From Linepithema humile (lineage: Eukaryota > Arthropoda > Insecta > Hymenoptera > Formicidae), in contig NC_090134.1 in NCBI RefSeq assembly GCF_040581485.1, positions 19,707,501 to 19,771,500 of the forward strand: a stretch of 64,000 bases of DNA, in the 5' to 3' direction. Shown here one piece after another: positions 15,195 to 26,302 of the stretch. How positions within the stretch are numbered: position 1 is the stretch's first letter; each line of letters opens with the position of its first letter. The notes under the pieces were generated by a model. It was not told where the DNA came from. It was given only the letters and a program-made list of their open reading frames with translations, and did not search any database. Both the position numbers and the translations under genes were made by a program.

Positions 15195-15221
15195 TCGCTT
15201 CCACATTCTTTTCTGAACATT
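15195..15221 (-). CDS. weak candidate second 27-nt microexon
   Basis: A 27-nt segment with a pyrimidine-containing acceptor (cgctttttctacaatttatag read up to the AG) and a strong donor (gtgagtatg). It is phase 1-1 and encodes CSEKNVEA between split codons. It lies downstream of the last confident teneurin exon. The only support is the pair of splice sites and the phase. The peptide is not recognisable. Several other short segments in this window pass the same test by chance. Confidence 0.15.
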
Positions 15222-16884
15222 CTATAAATTGTAGAAAAAGCGTCCTATTATATTCTCGTTGCTCGTGTCCTCGTTTTACTTATCGCTGAAGATGTATCTT
15301 GCATATCCTTAAGCCAACGCGCAATAGGTTAAAGGCAATTTGTCACGGTACGCGCTATCTCGCCGTCGTAAACTTTCTTCTTTCATAGTAACTACGCGGA
15401 AGCGTAGTGTGCCTTTTAAACACACTCGCTATAAATTTAATTATTTACTTATTAGAGTTTTAAACGTCACATCTCTCCCTTTGTCGATGCCAGATACGAG
15501 GACGCAATGTGCATTCATTATTCGACGATAGCGTGCAAAATGTATGGCGTAATTTTCTGAGCTGTCGTGTATATGAGACGTAAAAGGACAATCTGGATGC
15601 TCGATGCGAAAGAGGATCGATACGCGTTAAGGGATGCTCGAGAGGATCGGGTTCGAGATCGCTTCAATGTTCTTCAGCGCCGGTGCAAGATGTAATCGAT
15701 GGCGTAACGAAGTTGCCTCGAAACGACGCTACGACGTAGGTACTCGTTCGAAGCGAAGCGATAATAGCGCGGCTCGGCACGGCCCGACGTGGCGTGTGCG
15801 CCGGTCTCTAATAAATAGTAATTAGCGAGCCGGTAATTAATACAGAGCGATTCCAGCAGGCGGGCACAAAGCGTCGCGCAGTCCTTGTTCTCTGTATCCG
15901 CGACCGTCTCTCCGGTCAACCAACCGACCCAAGGCGTTACTTTCCGCGCCTTTTACACCCCACCGCCGTATTCACTTTCTCGCGTGTGCAATGACCTCGG
16001 TATTAATGCGACGATTATACTAATAAAATTTCCGTCCACTTTACGGCGCGCGGTGTTTGCGTCGGCAAGACATTAGGAAGCGAGGAACCCCAGAAGAAAG
16101 CAAACATTTGCCCGCCTTTCACCCCGCGCGAGCAAACAACGGCTCGTAGATCGAGTTCATCCTTCGTAGGATGCGAAAGTTCGGAGAGGAGAAGACGCGG
16201 TAGTAGAAATTCCTGTTCCTGGAGCTTGAAACGATTAAAGGGGTCCTTTGAAGCGTCATATCGCGAGGCGGCACTTTCTAGGAAATCACTCGGGTTAAAG
16301 CAGCGTATGACGGTCTCCCCTTATGGTAGCAGTTAATGACCTCGCGCCTAGTTTCGATGTAATTCACGTTTAGTTTAATACTGTACGCGTGAATTATCAA
16401 AACGACGTGAAACTTCTTCTAGAACTTGATTACTAATGCAGATACTTCGTATCTTCATCAGCTTTGAATTTCAAATATAAGGGCAATTACGTACTGATCT
16501 TTTCCTAATTTTCATAATTTTAATCGTTATTTATGAATATAAGAACAGGAATAAAGAACGGGTTCTTATGATTATAACGAAAATGTCGTGTTGTTGATAT
16601 CATCTGCATTTAAGGAAATCCAAGTAAAAAGTTTTGTACATCGCACAAACGCATTGTACGCTTCGTAGCGTCTTATTTGTCATAAAGTCGCTGGACAAGC
16701 AAGTCTGGTCCAGAGTTACATTCACAATTATCTTGGTAAATGCTTCTTAACGAGAGAAAGAGATGCGTGGAGAGAGCGAGTGAGTGCTCGCGTGCGCTGC
16801 GTAAACTTTACAGAACTATGGGTGGCCACTTGTACTTAGAGCAAAGTTATGAAGTGTCATTAACCAACTGTATATAACTTACTT

Positions 16885-16912
16885 AGAGAGAGAGAGAGAG
16901 AGAGAGAGAGAG
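16885..16912. repeat. AG microsatellite (14 units)
   Basis: Pure AG run. Confidence 0.97.
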
Positions 16913-19487
16913 TCTGGGTGCATCTCCAATCTGTTCATTACATGACTTTCTCTTGTTACGCCCATTTCACCTTTCGTAAACAACTATGTTATTCTTCGCC
17001 TTATAACACAGTCTTATCTTTTAACATTATAATGTTCCGCCTATGAATATAAAATTGCGTTTTAGATTGTAAAATTCTAAAAATTAAACATTTTAACAAA
17101 TGTATGTATGTACTGAAAATTTATAAAATGAAATTCTTATTTTTACTTAACATAAAGGGCAGCCGTTATGGGAAAATTAGAGATCCCAAGAGTAATCCGT
17201 TATTACTTACGTGAATTTCGATGAGCATATCCCGCGAAAAAGGCATTGAGGGAATTATCTGCCGTGCACGGCATCGCTATTTCGCGACACCGCTGCTCCC
17301 CGAGGTGCAACAACAATTATTTCTAATTTCCAGTTATGCAAAAATACGCAAAGCTTAAGTACCCCAGATAATAATATCGGTCTCTTCCTAGGCGCGATCC
17401 CGGAGGTAACATGAATTTCCTCTTGCGAGTTGCTCTACCATTAAGTGCAGAGATTGAAATAATCTTAGAATGCTTTCAATAACTTCAGATTACGCGATTT
17501 TTTATTTCCTCGTACAATGTCGTTAATAATTCTTTTGATTTGCGTAAGATAGATTGACTCAATCTGTAGCTGAATCTAATATATTTCACGCGCGAGTGTA
17601 TCATTTTGCTTGCAAATTTCGGGAAAGCTATGCATTAATTGTCATGTCGCTGCCGCCATTAAAGAACGAAAATTAATTCGCACATATAATTTAATATACG
17701 TAAGCGAAAAAATTAATTACGCGTTGTAACTGTAAATATGCAATAGAAACGTAACATTCGGCGATAAAGACTGCTTTATTATCCATACAAAAATGGTCAT
17801 TCGCGTATTGCGATGCTTATATGGTCCGTTGGATATTTTCTCTCATGTTTATGATAATACCTGGAAAATATTTCACGTAATTTTTGAAGCATTATCGTTG
17901 CTCTGTTAAATAATTCTAAAGTTTTAGTACTTCAACACAGTTTGACGAACTTGAAACAACGGAATTACCGCATCACGCCAATTTGTGTGCACATATATTA
18001 CTTCTATAGCATACTTCTACAACCCGATGCCATTTTGTATGTGTGCATGAATGATACAACTTTCAATAATTTCCTAGTATAGCGGCAGATTTAGTACGCC
18101 ATGCTTCGCACAGCGCATACATGTTTTAATGCAGGATTATATTATATTCACATAAAGCACAGCGCTATTCCAAGATTTGTCTATATGTTGAGGTCAATTT
18201 TAGCAGTATGCGGTTCACATGAATTAGTAATTAGTATGGAACAGCATCCATACGCTGTGTATGTTATTATTAAATCGCGTTGCATCGAGAGCGCGTACAT
18301 TCTTCGCGCGGGAGAGAACCGCTGCGTTAGGTCAAACTTTGCGCTCCGTTAAAACGGTGCGGATTATCGAGAATGCATTACAATAAATTCTCGTGTAAGC
18401 ATAGTGAGCCATGCGCATTCGATATACTGGCGAAACACTTCTCGTAAAATTCGAATGATCCCGTGGAAATAAAGTGCGCTGGATAGCGTTTCGTTGTTCT
18501 CGCATAAAAGACCATGCGGATTTACGTATTTTTCGGGGGTTTTTTTTACCAGTGAAATTTACAATGTCAGAACATTTTTCAGTAAGAAATCTGTCGTTTT
18601 AAAATTATATTATTGACCACATTAAACATGAATAATGTTTATCGTAATAATATCGCTGTGCACAATTTTATAAATATTTCTCTAAAAAAATTAAACGCGT
18701 ATAGTAAATTGTTGCTTGTGGAAAATATTGCAACAAACGATAAATACGATCGAACGTTACAAATCATAATGTCTCATTAATTACCATCATGCATGAGTAA
18801 TCGCATTTGTTAATGTCGCGTTTCTATTATCATACAAGTGTTTAGCGCAGCGGTACGTGAATCGAACGCAGCCGTACGTTAATCGCGAGCGTATGTAATC
18901 TGAACGTTGCACGCGCGCGCCCCAATGTTCAGGATCGTCACGGGCAGTACAAACGATATTTAGTCGCAGCAATATACTAATGGTATGTACATAGAGAAAT
19001 ATAGAGAAACGAATATACGCCGAGTATATTTACAATGAATTAACGGTTGCTTTAATGCAAACCCTCTCCCGGTCTACACCCCATTAGTTTAAACAGATAC
19101 CCCGCACCGCCGCGCTCGCGTCTGCACATCTACATAATCGGCGCCGAAGCATGCACCAAATTAAACACTCGCCGTTGAAAACTGAACCGCGCCATATAAC
19201 GGTATCCATGGGTTAGCGGAATGGATCACATTACGATTGGATTGCTATTATATTGCTCTTTTCATGGAGCACTTGCACGGTTTGCGGTCGCATACGCGTT
19301 CAGGCTAATTTATGGAGGAATAAATATGCAGTTATGCGAGTTTAAAGAAGAGAGTTTTTTACAGAAAAGTAAAACATTTAAACATCTTAAAATTAATTGA
19401 TGATTTATGCTATTTTTCATTTGTGGTCTAACAATTTAATTGGAGTATCATTAGAATGCGCGAAGCATTGATTGAACTGTTACTCAC

Positions 19488-19661
19488 CCGAATACGAATC
19501 GGTCGGCATTTGATCACTTGGCACAGTGAAATTTCCTGATGCGTTCGGTGGACAACCATTTCGGTTTTGTTGCGTGCGTAAAGTATGCGTTGCGTGCAAA
19601 GATGGTCCACGTGGTGGAACTTCCGGCGGGGCAGGTTCCGGAGGAGAATCCCTACCGGCAT
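19488..19661 (-). CDS. teneurin exon, intracellular domain (SH3-ligand proline motif)
   Basis: A 174-nt symmetrical phase 1-1 exon. Acceptor is tacttgtatttttag-like (cttgtatttttag) and donor is gtgagtaac. After a junction Asp it reads AGRDSPPEPAPPEVPPRG, then PSLHATHTLRTQQ, and closes with ASGNFTVPSDQMPTDSYS. PPEVPPR fits the class II SH3-ligand pattern PxxPxR. Vertebrate teneurin tails bind SH3 adaptors through proline-rich sites, and Drosophila Ten-m has a comparable APPDVPPR segment. One N-linked-like NFT is present, but this side should be cytoplasmic. It is the last confidently called exon. The membrane segment and the extracellular part were not found to its left and probably lie outside the window. 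Confidence 0.85.
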
Positions 19662-21539
19662 CTAAAAATACAAGACATAAAATTTGTCTCTATTGAATTG
19701 GATATTGTTCGTTGTAGAGCAAGTGACATTTTCATAAAAACCGAGAACAAAATTTAATTAATATGCACTGATAACATTGATATCAAACACTGCATAACCG
19801 TATATGATATTAAGTTGTGTTTAATTAAATTAAATCGGTTATACGAGAATCAGATTAGAGATCTGTTAACATTTATCACAAAAAAAATTTTCGTGAAAAC
19901 TTCCCAGACAACACGCATATCTTAAAGACATCTGAAAGACATGCGTGTTGTCTGGGTTTTAAATTTTCAAAGATAATTTCATATTTTTATCCTCATATTT
20001 TGGCGAATTATTTGATTTCTCAAATAACCGATTTATTTAATATATCAGTAAATTCGAACAATTTGATGTTTATTTTGTGGATTATTGATTGACTGATCGT
20101 ATCGATGTAATTCCATCCATTTCGCTGCAACATCATTCTCTCTTATATGGCATTCGTGAAATTCTAGTCTGCCCGCACTAGAAATGCCGCGAGCAATTAA
20201 GCGTCATCAATAATTAGGCATCTCATTACATATTATGCATGCAAATCCAAAGAATCTATCTGCGATTATACGATGAAATTAATTACTTGTTACAGGCGGA
20301 GGAGTAGTATGTAAGGAAATATTAAATAATGTAGAATACTACAATTGAGATAATTAACAGCGCATCGCAATGCCAATGTCGTTAATACATAAATGTACAA
20401 TGAAAGCAGTGACAACACAATACGCTATATATCACGCATTGCAGATGCACATTGTTTAAATATTCATGCATATGTGAATACGACGCATTTTCTGAGAAAT
20501 TTGTAAATTTTCGTGTTTCAAACTAATTACGACGAGCTTCAACTGCAATACTAAAAATTTTTCATTTCTATCGGTACTCCTTCACCATTGGCCCTTCGGG
20601 GTTCAGTGTTGCGGGCGTTCTCCGTAGTTAAGTTACTTATAAAGTTGTTGAAACTTGAAGAGAACTTCACCAAAGAATAATTAAAGTTACCTAAACATAA
20701 AGAGCACAAAAGAGCACCTACTAGGCATGTCGGGAGCAACAAAAATATTGGAGGTCTACCCACGAAAAGTTCTTACATCAGAGGGCCAGCACGGTTAATA
20801 TTCAGAAACAATAAAACGTTATTAATTAATGTATCGGAAACATCCGGGAAACAATAATGTTAAATTTTATAGCTTGCATCTTGCGGAACTGACGTTTTAT
20901 ATTACTCTTATGGACGCCAGTTATGGTGAATTAGCCGAAACAGTCGACGGTGACGCAATAAACCGATACCACGTTGAGCATATATACATAATTGGAGCAA
21001 TGTATAACCATTAAAGGTTGTTAATGTTACAGAGCACATTATTGTAAATCAAGTTTAACTGCAATACAGTGGTCTATCGCGCTTTCGTGAAGCTACGTAA
21101 CTTGGTTGTGGTAACTCGGATGTGGGATAATGGAATTTCGGTCCCTGGCCCTGCGGATTAAAATCTATTAAGCGAGTCGTTATAACTTATGGATGTATGC
21201 TGTAAATGTCAAGACAATTACTCGGACCACATAGTAAACAGTATCGAGTTTAACGTCTTATAGTTACCGCAATTCTTTGCGTCGGCGGGCAAACACGTAA
21301 CCTCGCTTAACGAGTTAACGAGCGGAGCGTTATATAATTTTCTCAGACAGCAATAACATTCAAAATGCATGAGGAAGTAATTGCTGCAAAATTATAAAAC
21401 AGTAGTGAAATATTTATCTTAGATTTTCTCACACATTTAGTACATTATGCTGCGTTTGTAACGGCGATAAAAAAAAAACAAATGCACATAATTCACACAT
21501 TTTAACTATATTCGGTCTTTCTACAAACTGCTTACATAC
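19662..21539 (-). other. teneurin intron
   Basis: Intron of about 1.9 kb between the candidate microexon and the 19488 exon. It carries a perfect 16-bp-arm hairpin (19903-19956) and a 70-codon minus-strand open frame (20551-20763) that I do not recognise. Confidence 0.65.
19903..19956. repeat. 54-bp hairpin with perfect 16-bp arms
   Basis: CCCAGACAACACGCAT at 19903-19918 is exactly reverse-complementary to 19941-19956. The 22-base loop holds a repeat of AAAGACAT. T-rich and A-rich runs flank it. It may be a tiny inverted-repeat element or a structured RNA. Confidence 0.85.
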
Positions 21540-21566
21540 CTGTAAAGTAAATAGGCCTGGGCAGAC
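21540..21566 (-). CDS. candidate 27-nt teneurin microexon
   Basis: A 27-nt minus-strand segment with a pyrimidine-rich acceptor (cattccttggcgcacag, with ttttctctctgc just upstream) and a strong donor (CAG then gtatgtaag). It is phase 1-1 like its neighbours: GT, eight codons reading LPRPIYFT, then G. Including it adds nine residues and changes the junction residue; skipping it keeps frame. It sits between the Ser-rich exon and the proline-rich exon of the teneurin tail. A TGC motif lies about 24 bases upstream of the 3' splice site. In animals, microexons controlled by the eMIC domain of Srrm proteins often have such a TGC and are neural. That regulation is inference. Short segments with acceptable splice sites also arise by chance, so this needs transcript support. 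Confidence 0.5.
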
Positions 21567-22190
21567 CTGTGCGCCAAGGAATGTGCAGAGAGAAAAGTGC
21601 CATTAGTGCAAGGGGAATTCGCATGTGCAGTGTAAAAATTTTAACAAAAGATAGCATCATGCAAATGTGATGTGTATGATGAATCAATTCAAATTTATAT
21701 GATATGCAACTTAATATTATATACAATAGATTCACATTATTATATACTAACGTACGTGAAGCAAATTCGTATAAAAGAGCGTGTGAATAAGTGATTACAG
21801 TTTCCGATTTGATCTATGTGTCATTAAGATTTTACAGATACCATTAACTACTGACTATTAGAAACGCTGAAATGAGGTACGATAGCTAAAAGTTGGTAAT
21901 AGCAAATATTAATCGACAATTTCTCGTCAGCGGTGATGGTTTCGTATTAATTAATTAATGCAAAGCGCGAGTTTCAAATATCATGTGCTATTTTATGATT
22001 AATTTAATGAACTTACGCGAAAGATGAAATCATGAGTGCGGAGTATCAGAGTGCGGTTGAATCGGATGATATCGAGAGTTAATGTAATCGTTATGCACGC
22101 GAATCCCATGGTAATAATATAACTACAGTTTGCTTTTACCTTTCGATTGGCATCAGGTTATTTAGATTTTTAACAATTTTCGTGATTTTT

Positions 22191-22506
22191 ACTTGATTGA
22201 AATAAGATTTAATTAATTGCAAAAATTACAAATACGATGGAAAAGTTTCAATGAAGTCACGTGAAAGCAGCGACGACGCATTTTCCACAATAAGCAATAA
22301 TAATAACTTTGTTATTAATAACAACTTTGTTTCCATTTTTTGACGACGCGTTACGCTATACAGGTATTCGACGACTTTTGCATTTATCACTTGGCTGAAT
22401 CAAAGTCTAATTAATTGCAGAAATTATAAATACGATAGAGGAATTATTTCTGCAAAGTCACGTGGGAGCAGCGTCGATATTTTCCGTAATAAGCAGTAAT
22501 AATCGC
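22191..22506. repeat. diverged tandem duplication with conserved motifs
   Basis: Two copies about 120 bp long (22191-22309 and 22389-22506) with start-to-start distance 198. Shared blocks in the same order are TAATTAATTGCA, AAATTA.AAATACGAT, AAGTCACGTG..AGCAGCG, TTTTCC..AATAAGCA. The spaces between blocks have diverged more than the blocks. Confidence 0.7.
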
Positions 22507-25500
22507 TTAATTAAACCGGACTGTGAAATGCGCAATGCGTAGCTGTCAGCGCCAGCCGCGTCCGTCGCGTATCTCGGACAACTTTACCGTCGAAATATAC
22601 ATTCGTTCCAGTTATTGAACAATTTGCCGGTTCGAGTGTTCGGAACACCTGTAACGCTCAATTACAAAGTCGATATCGTACCGACGACGACGGGCAGGAA
22701 AAATCTAGGCACCCCAGCACCGCTACAGAGGAGGTCGGCTCTCTTTGAATCTACAAACGTGTTAGTTTGCGAGACTTATACGCTTTATAACGACGCACTA
22801 CAAGTTGTGGAGTACATTCCGCTTTTATAGTGGTTACATGCGTATGCGGCGTGATGTAGTACCGAATTAAAGTCCGGGTAAAGTACATATTTGAAGAAGG
22901 TTCTTTTGAAATTGCGAAATACGCTATGAATATAACGCTAAATTGCTCTGCAGCGCGGGCAAAAGAGTTAAAACCAGTTAAATTTAATCTGCCGGTTAAA
23001 TCGCCAAAAGCAAAAATCTCGGCAACGGAATTTTATGATTGAGTAAATTTCCGGTAGATCAATTATATCGACGATTGGCAACAAACAACTCTATCGCGTA
23101 TTTGACGATTATATTCGACATCATCGGTTTTATTCGTTTCACGTATCTACATGTACACGAATCAGTCGCCGACTAATGTAATATGTAATTAAAAATTTGT
23201 GCCAGTTGCGTAGATTTTCGCATAAATTTTGCTAAATGACTTATTGTACTGTATATGTAAATTTGTCGACATAGCTAATTAAACGAAGCAAGGATAGGAG
23301 ATAACGCTACCCGCATGAAGGTTAGATCAATACGATTCGAGCCAATTATGGCTAATACTGGTACATCATTGACCAGTGGTCAAACCGCGTTACTGTCTCT
23401 CATAAAGCATAGGTTAGCGTTTACATAACGCGTAAAATAAATCATGCAGTTTCTGATGGCGATAGGCACAGTGCAATCTAATTCCGCAAAATGATGAACA
23501 TGATATAACTCCGTAATATAGATTTCGCTATTTACATAATGCGGTTTACTCCCCGTGGCTGAATTTACATTTATTACGCTCAGATCAAAATTTACTCATT
23601 TGGTTATAAATTTGAAAAAAAATATTTTTTTTAGCAGTTAATTTGTTCATTTTTGTTCAACATTTACGAATTTTAAGCCGTTTTAATCATACAGAAGCTA
23701 ATTGCTTTATTGTCGGTATACTTTTTAACTATTGCGACGTCTCTTTTAAAGAATCAATTATATTATTAGGACAATAAATTACTTTAACATCTAATTAAAA
23801 TGTGATTGATTAAAAAAGCTTTTAGCTTTAGATATTTAGCGGAATCTATCGATATTGCTCGCGGCTGTTATCGCAGACATAGCACGTGTACCACCTATTT
23901 GGTGTTAGACATCTAATTGAACGCATTATTGAGCAATATAACGTCGCCCGCGGTATGTCTTGGCCAATCGTTGCGAGCCAATTATGTAGTGTGCCAGCGC
24001 ATCACCGACACTGAGTTCAACCGAGTTATCCCTCATCCGCGGGCGGCGCGCGAAGGGTTAGACAGTGCAAGGGGATGCAAGGTAGCCGACAGTGACTTGA
24101 TGCGGTTAGCGATTCGCGTCTGTAATTCGATTTGTCGGTCTAACGCCTCCGCCTCGTCGGGGAGTACACGTTCATGTAAATACGAATTATTTGCCGGCGC
24201 TATACTGGCGCGGTATTGCCGCGATGGTAGGTACTGTCCGATGACAAGTCCGACGAATCGTTCCGGCTTGACTCCTTCCGGACCAAAACAGTCTAATAAA
24301 CCGAGTTAGCATTCGTGAATGCTTCGTCCGAACTGTCTCGTACAATTTCTGTGTACCGCTTCCGCCTTCATTCGCGCCGACCACACAAAATTTCAGCTGT
24401 ATATGCTGTCTGGATTCATTTATGTACCATTGATGAATCTGTGAGACATATATAACATCTTTACCATTTTTATTGTGCCTTCGGACTTTCCATGTACGCT
24501 AAAATAGTCCTGATTTTTGTTTGATCAACAAAACAGTCTAAATTTTCTTATTTTGATAAGTTACAAAAAAAGCATATATTTAGTATACGTTAAAATTCCA
24601 TAAAACAAACTTTATGATAAATTCAAAGGTGAAAGTTCATAAATATCACGCCGCTCGTAATCTGAGCATTATGCAATAATTTATGACAATCAAGCTCGCG
24701 CGTTGATTAATTCTGTTTGAGTTATTTACTTCATTGTATCGCAACGGCAGTAAAGCGGTGAGCGGGGTCGTTATAATGTCATCTATAAACCTAATGTTCT
24801 GTGATTTTAATTCCCGCGCGATTCTTTTCGCGATAAGCACCTATATATTTTTACGACATAAACCGACCTTTATTTTTGCCAACGATAAAAAAATTGCGCT
24901 GCAAATATTAAATGTAATAAAAGGTTTGCACTGCAGTAGATGTTCCCGATCTGGGAAAAGAAAACCCAACAAGAATACGACGATAACGGTAATAGTGAAC
25001 ACGGACTATTGGCATAGTTCGCAAGTGGCGCTTGAAATTATTCCTATACGGCGAAACCTGGCACTTATCCAAGTAGGCACGCTTGGATATAGCTTTCTGA
25101 ATGGTCATCGTAACAAAATCGATCGTAGTTAGATATGACGAGTCAAGAATTCTTGACGAAACACTATTTCCATAACAGAAAGCGACAATTGCACGAGTTA
25201 TTTCCCCGACCGTATTATCGTTTATCAATAATGTCGGCGCACTTTTGCGGTGCAGCATGGTTATTTTCAAAATTTTGCATGACTATATAAGTCAATTGAT
25301 TTCGTGCGGATTTATTCCGTTCGTATATGCAGCACGCCTATATGCTGCGAAACCTACATCAATCGGATGAATTGATAGCATCAAGTTTGTTGGTGCGCAT
25401 GATTCGTTCCGCGGCATTAAATGCAACAACCCGCATCACAGCCCGTCAAAAATTACCAACCATCGCTGAACGATTGCGAAAGTTCGCGTAAAATTTATTT

Positions 25501-25782
25501 TCCATCGGTGGTGATTTGTTTTCGCACGTGCACGCTGTGTAGTAAATTTGACAAAAATTATGCTTTTTTTTTAAATTGTAACACACAATAATACATGCAA
25601 TACAAAAAATAATTAAATAATAATTTATTTTATTTTATTGTTAATTATTTGACAGAATTGCGTAGTATAGATTAATAAAAATTTAACGAAAGATAACATG
25701 TATATTATAACTTATATATGTAACTTACATAACTATAGTATTGTTTCAGATATTGTAATATTAATGCATTTATATTTTATAG

Positions 25783-25979
25783 ATGAACTTTGTGCGCGTA
25801 ATCGGTACTACGAACTATATAGTTCCGTCGTAATATAACAAAATGCGTGTCGGGAGTGCCGTTTAAAGTGTCGCGCGATTTTCGCATTCGGATACGCGTG
25901 TGAGTGTCTCGAAGGACCACTGAGGGGAGGAGGAGGAGGAGGCCTAGAAGGCATCGTGTGACAGCAGAGCAACGATGCG
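25783..25979 (+). other. plus-strand exon-like segment with terminal ATG
   Basis: A 197-nt segment with a good acceptor (gcatttatattttatag) and a strong donor (GATGCG then gtaagtaat). Stops occur in all frames early on, but an ATG sits five bases before the donor (ATGCG). This is what a 5' UTR exon carrying a start codon looks like. It also carries a purine-rich (AGG)n stretch that could act as a splicing enhancer. It would be antisense to the teneurin intron. Alternatively it is a non-coding RNA exon or chance. Confidence 0.25.
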
Positions 25980-26277
25980 GTAAGTAATTTATCATAAAAA
26001 ATACATTTTTTAATGATATGTGAAGAGGCTACGTTTATACATGTATGCTACAAGAGAGATATTGCATATTTTAACAGAAATGTTTACCGAATCTGTTTGT
26101 CTTCAATATTTGTCTATTCTCTGATAGAGTTAATGCTTGGCTTAAATGCTTAACTTTTTATTTCACGACGACACTCATTTAGCATGTATGCTTCATAGCT
26201 TTGTAGCGGCATATTACTGTATCGTTTATCGGGTTTCGCGCGTTTGCCAATTCAATAACGTGCTCCTCGACTATGCC

Positions 26278-26302
26278 ACATTAGACTACGGTGGTCTAAT
26301 GT
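26278..26302. repeat. 25-bp near-perfect palindrome
   Basis: Arms ACATTAGAC (26278-26286) and GTCTAATGT (26294-26302); the centre can pair further (two pairs plus one G.T) to leave a single-base loop. Confidence 0.8.

Larger units (their letters stand above)
13655..19487. other. intronic stretch
   Basis: Holds the weak 27-nt candidate at 15195-15221, a GA array at 16885-16912 and a strong isolated minus-strand donor at about 17210. No recognisable gene. Confidence 0.6.

Noticed and set aside
17211..17258. 48-nt minus-strand phase 1-1 segment with a strong donor (gtaagtaat)
   Set aside because: The sequence before its AG is not pyrimidine-rich, and the peptide is unrecognisable.
20551..20763. 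70-codon minus-strand open frame with a hydrophobic start
   Set aside because: Isolated in an intron with no splice sites matching the gene phase. It could be a repeat fragment but I cannot identify it.
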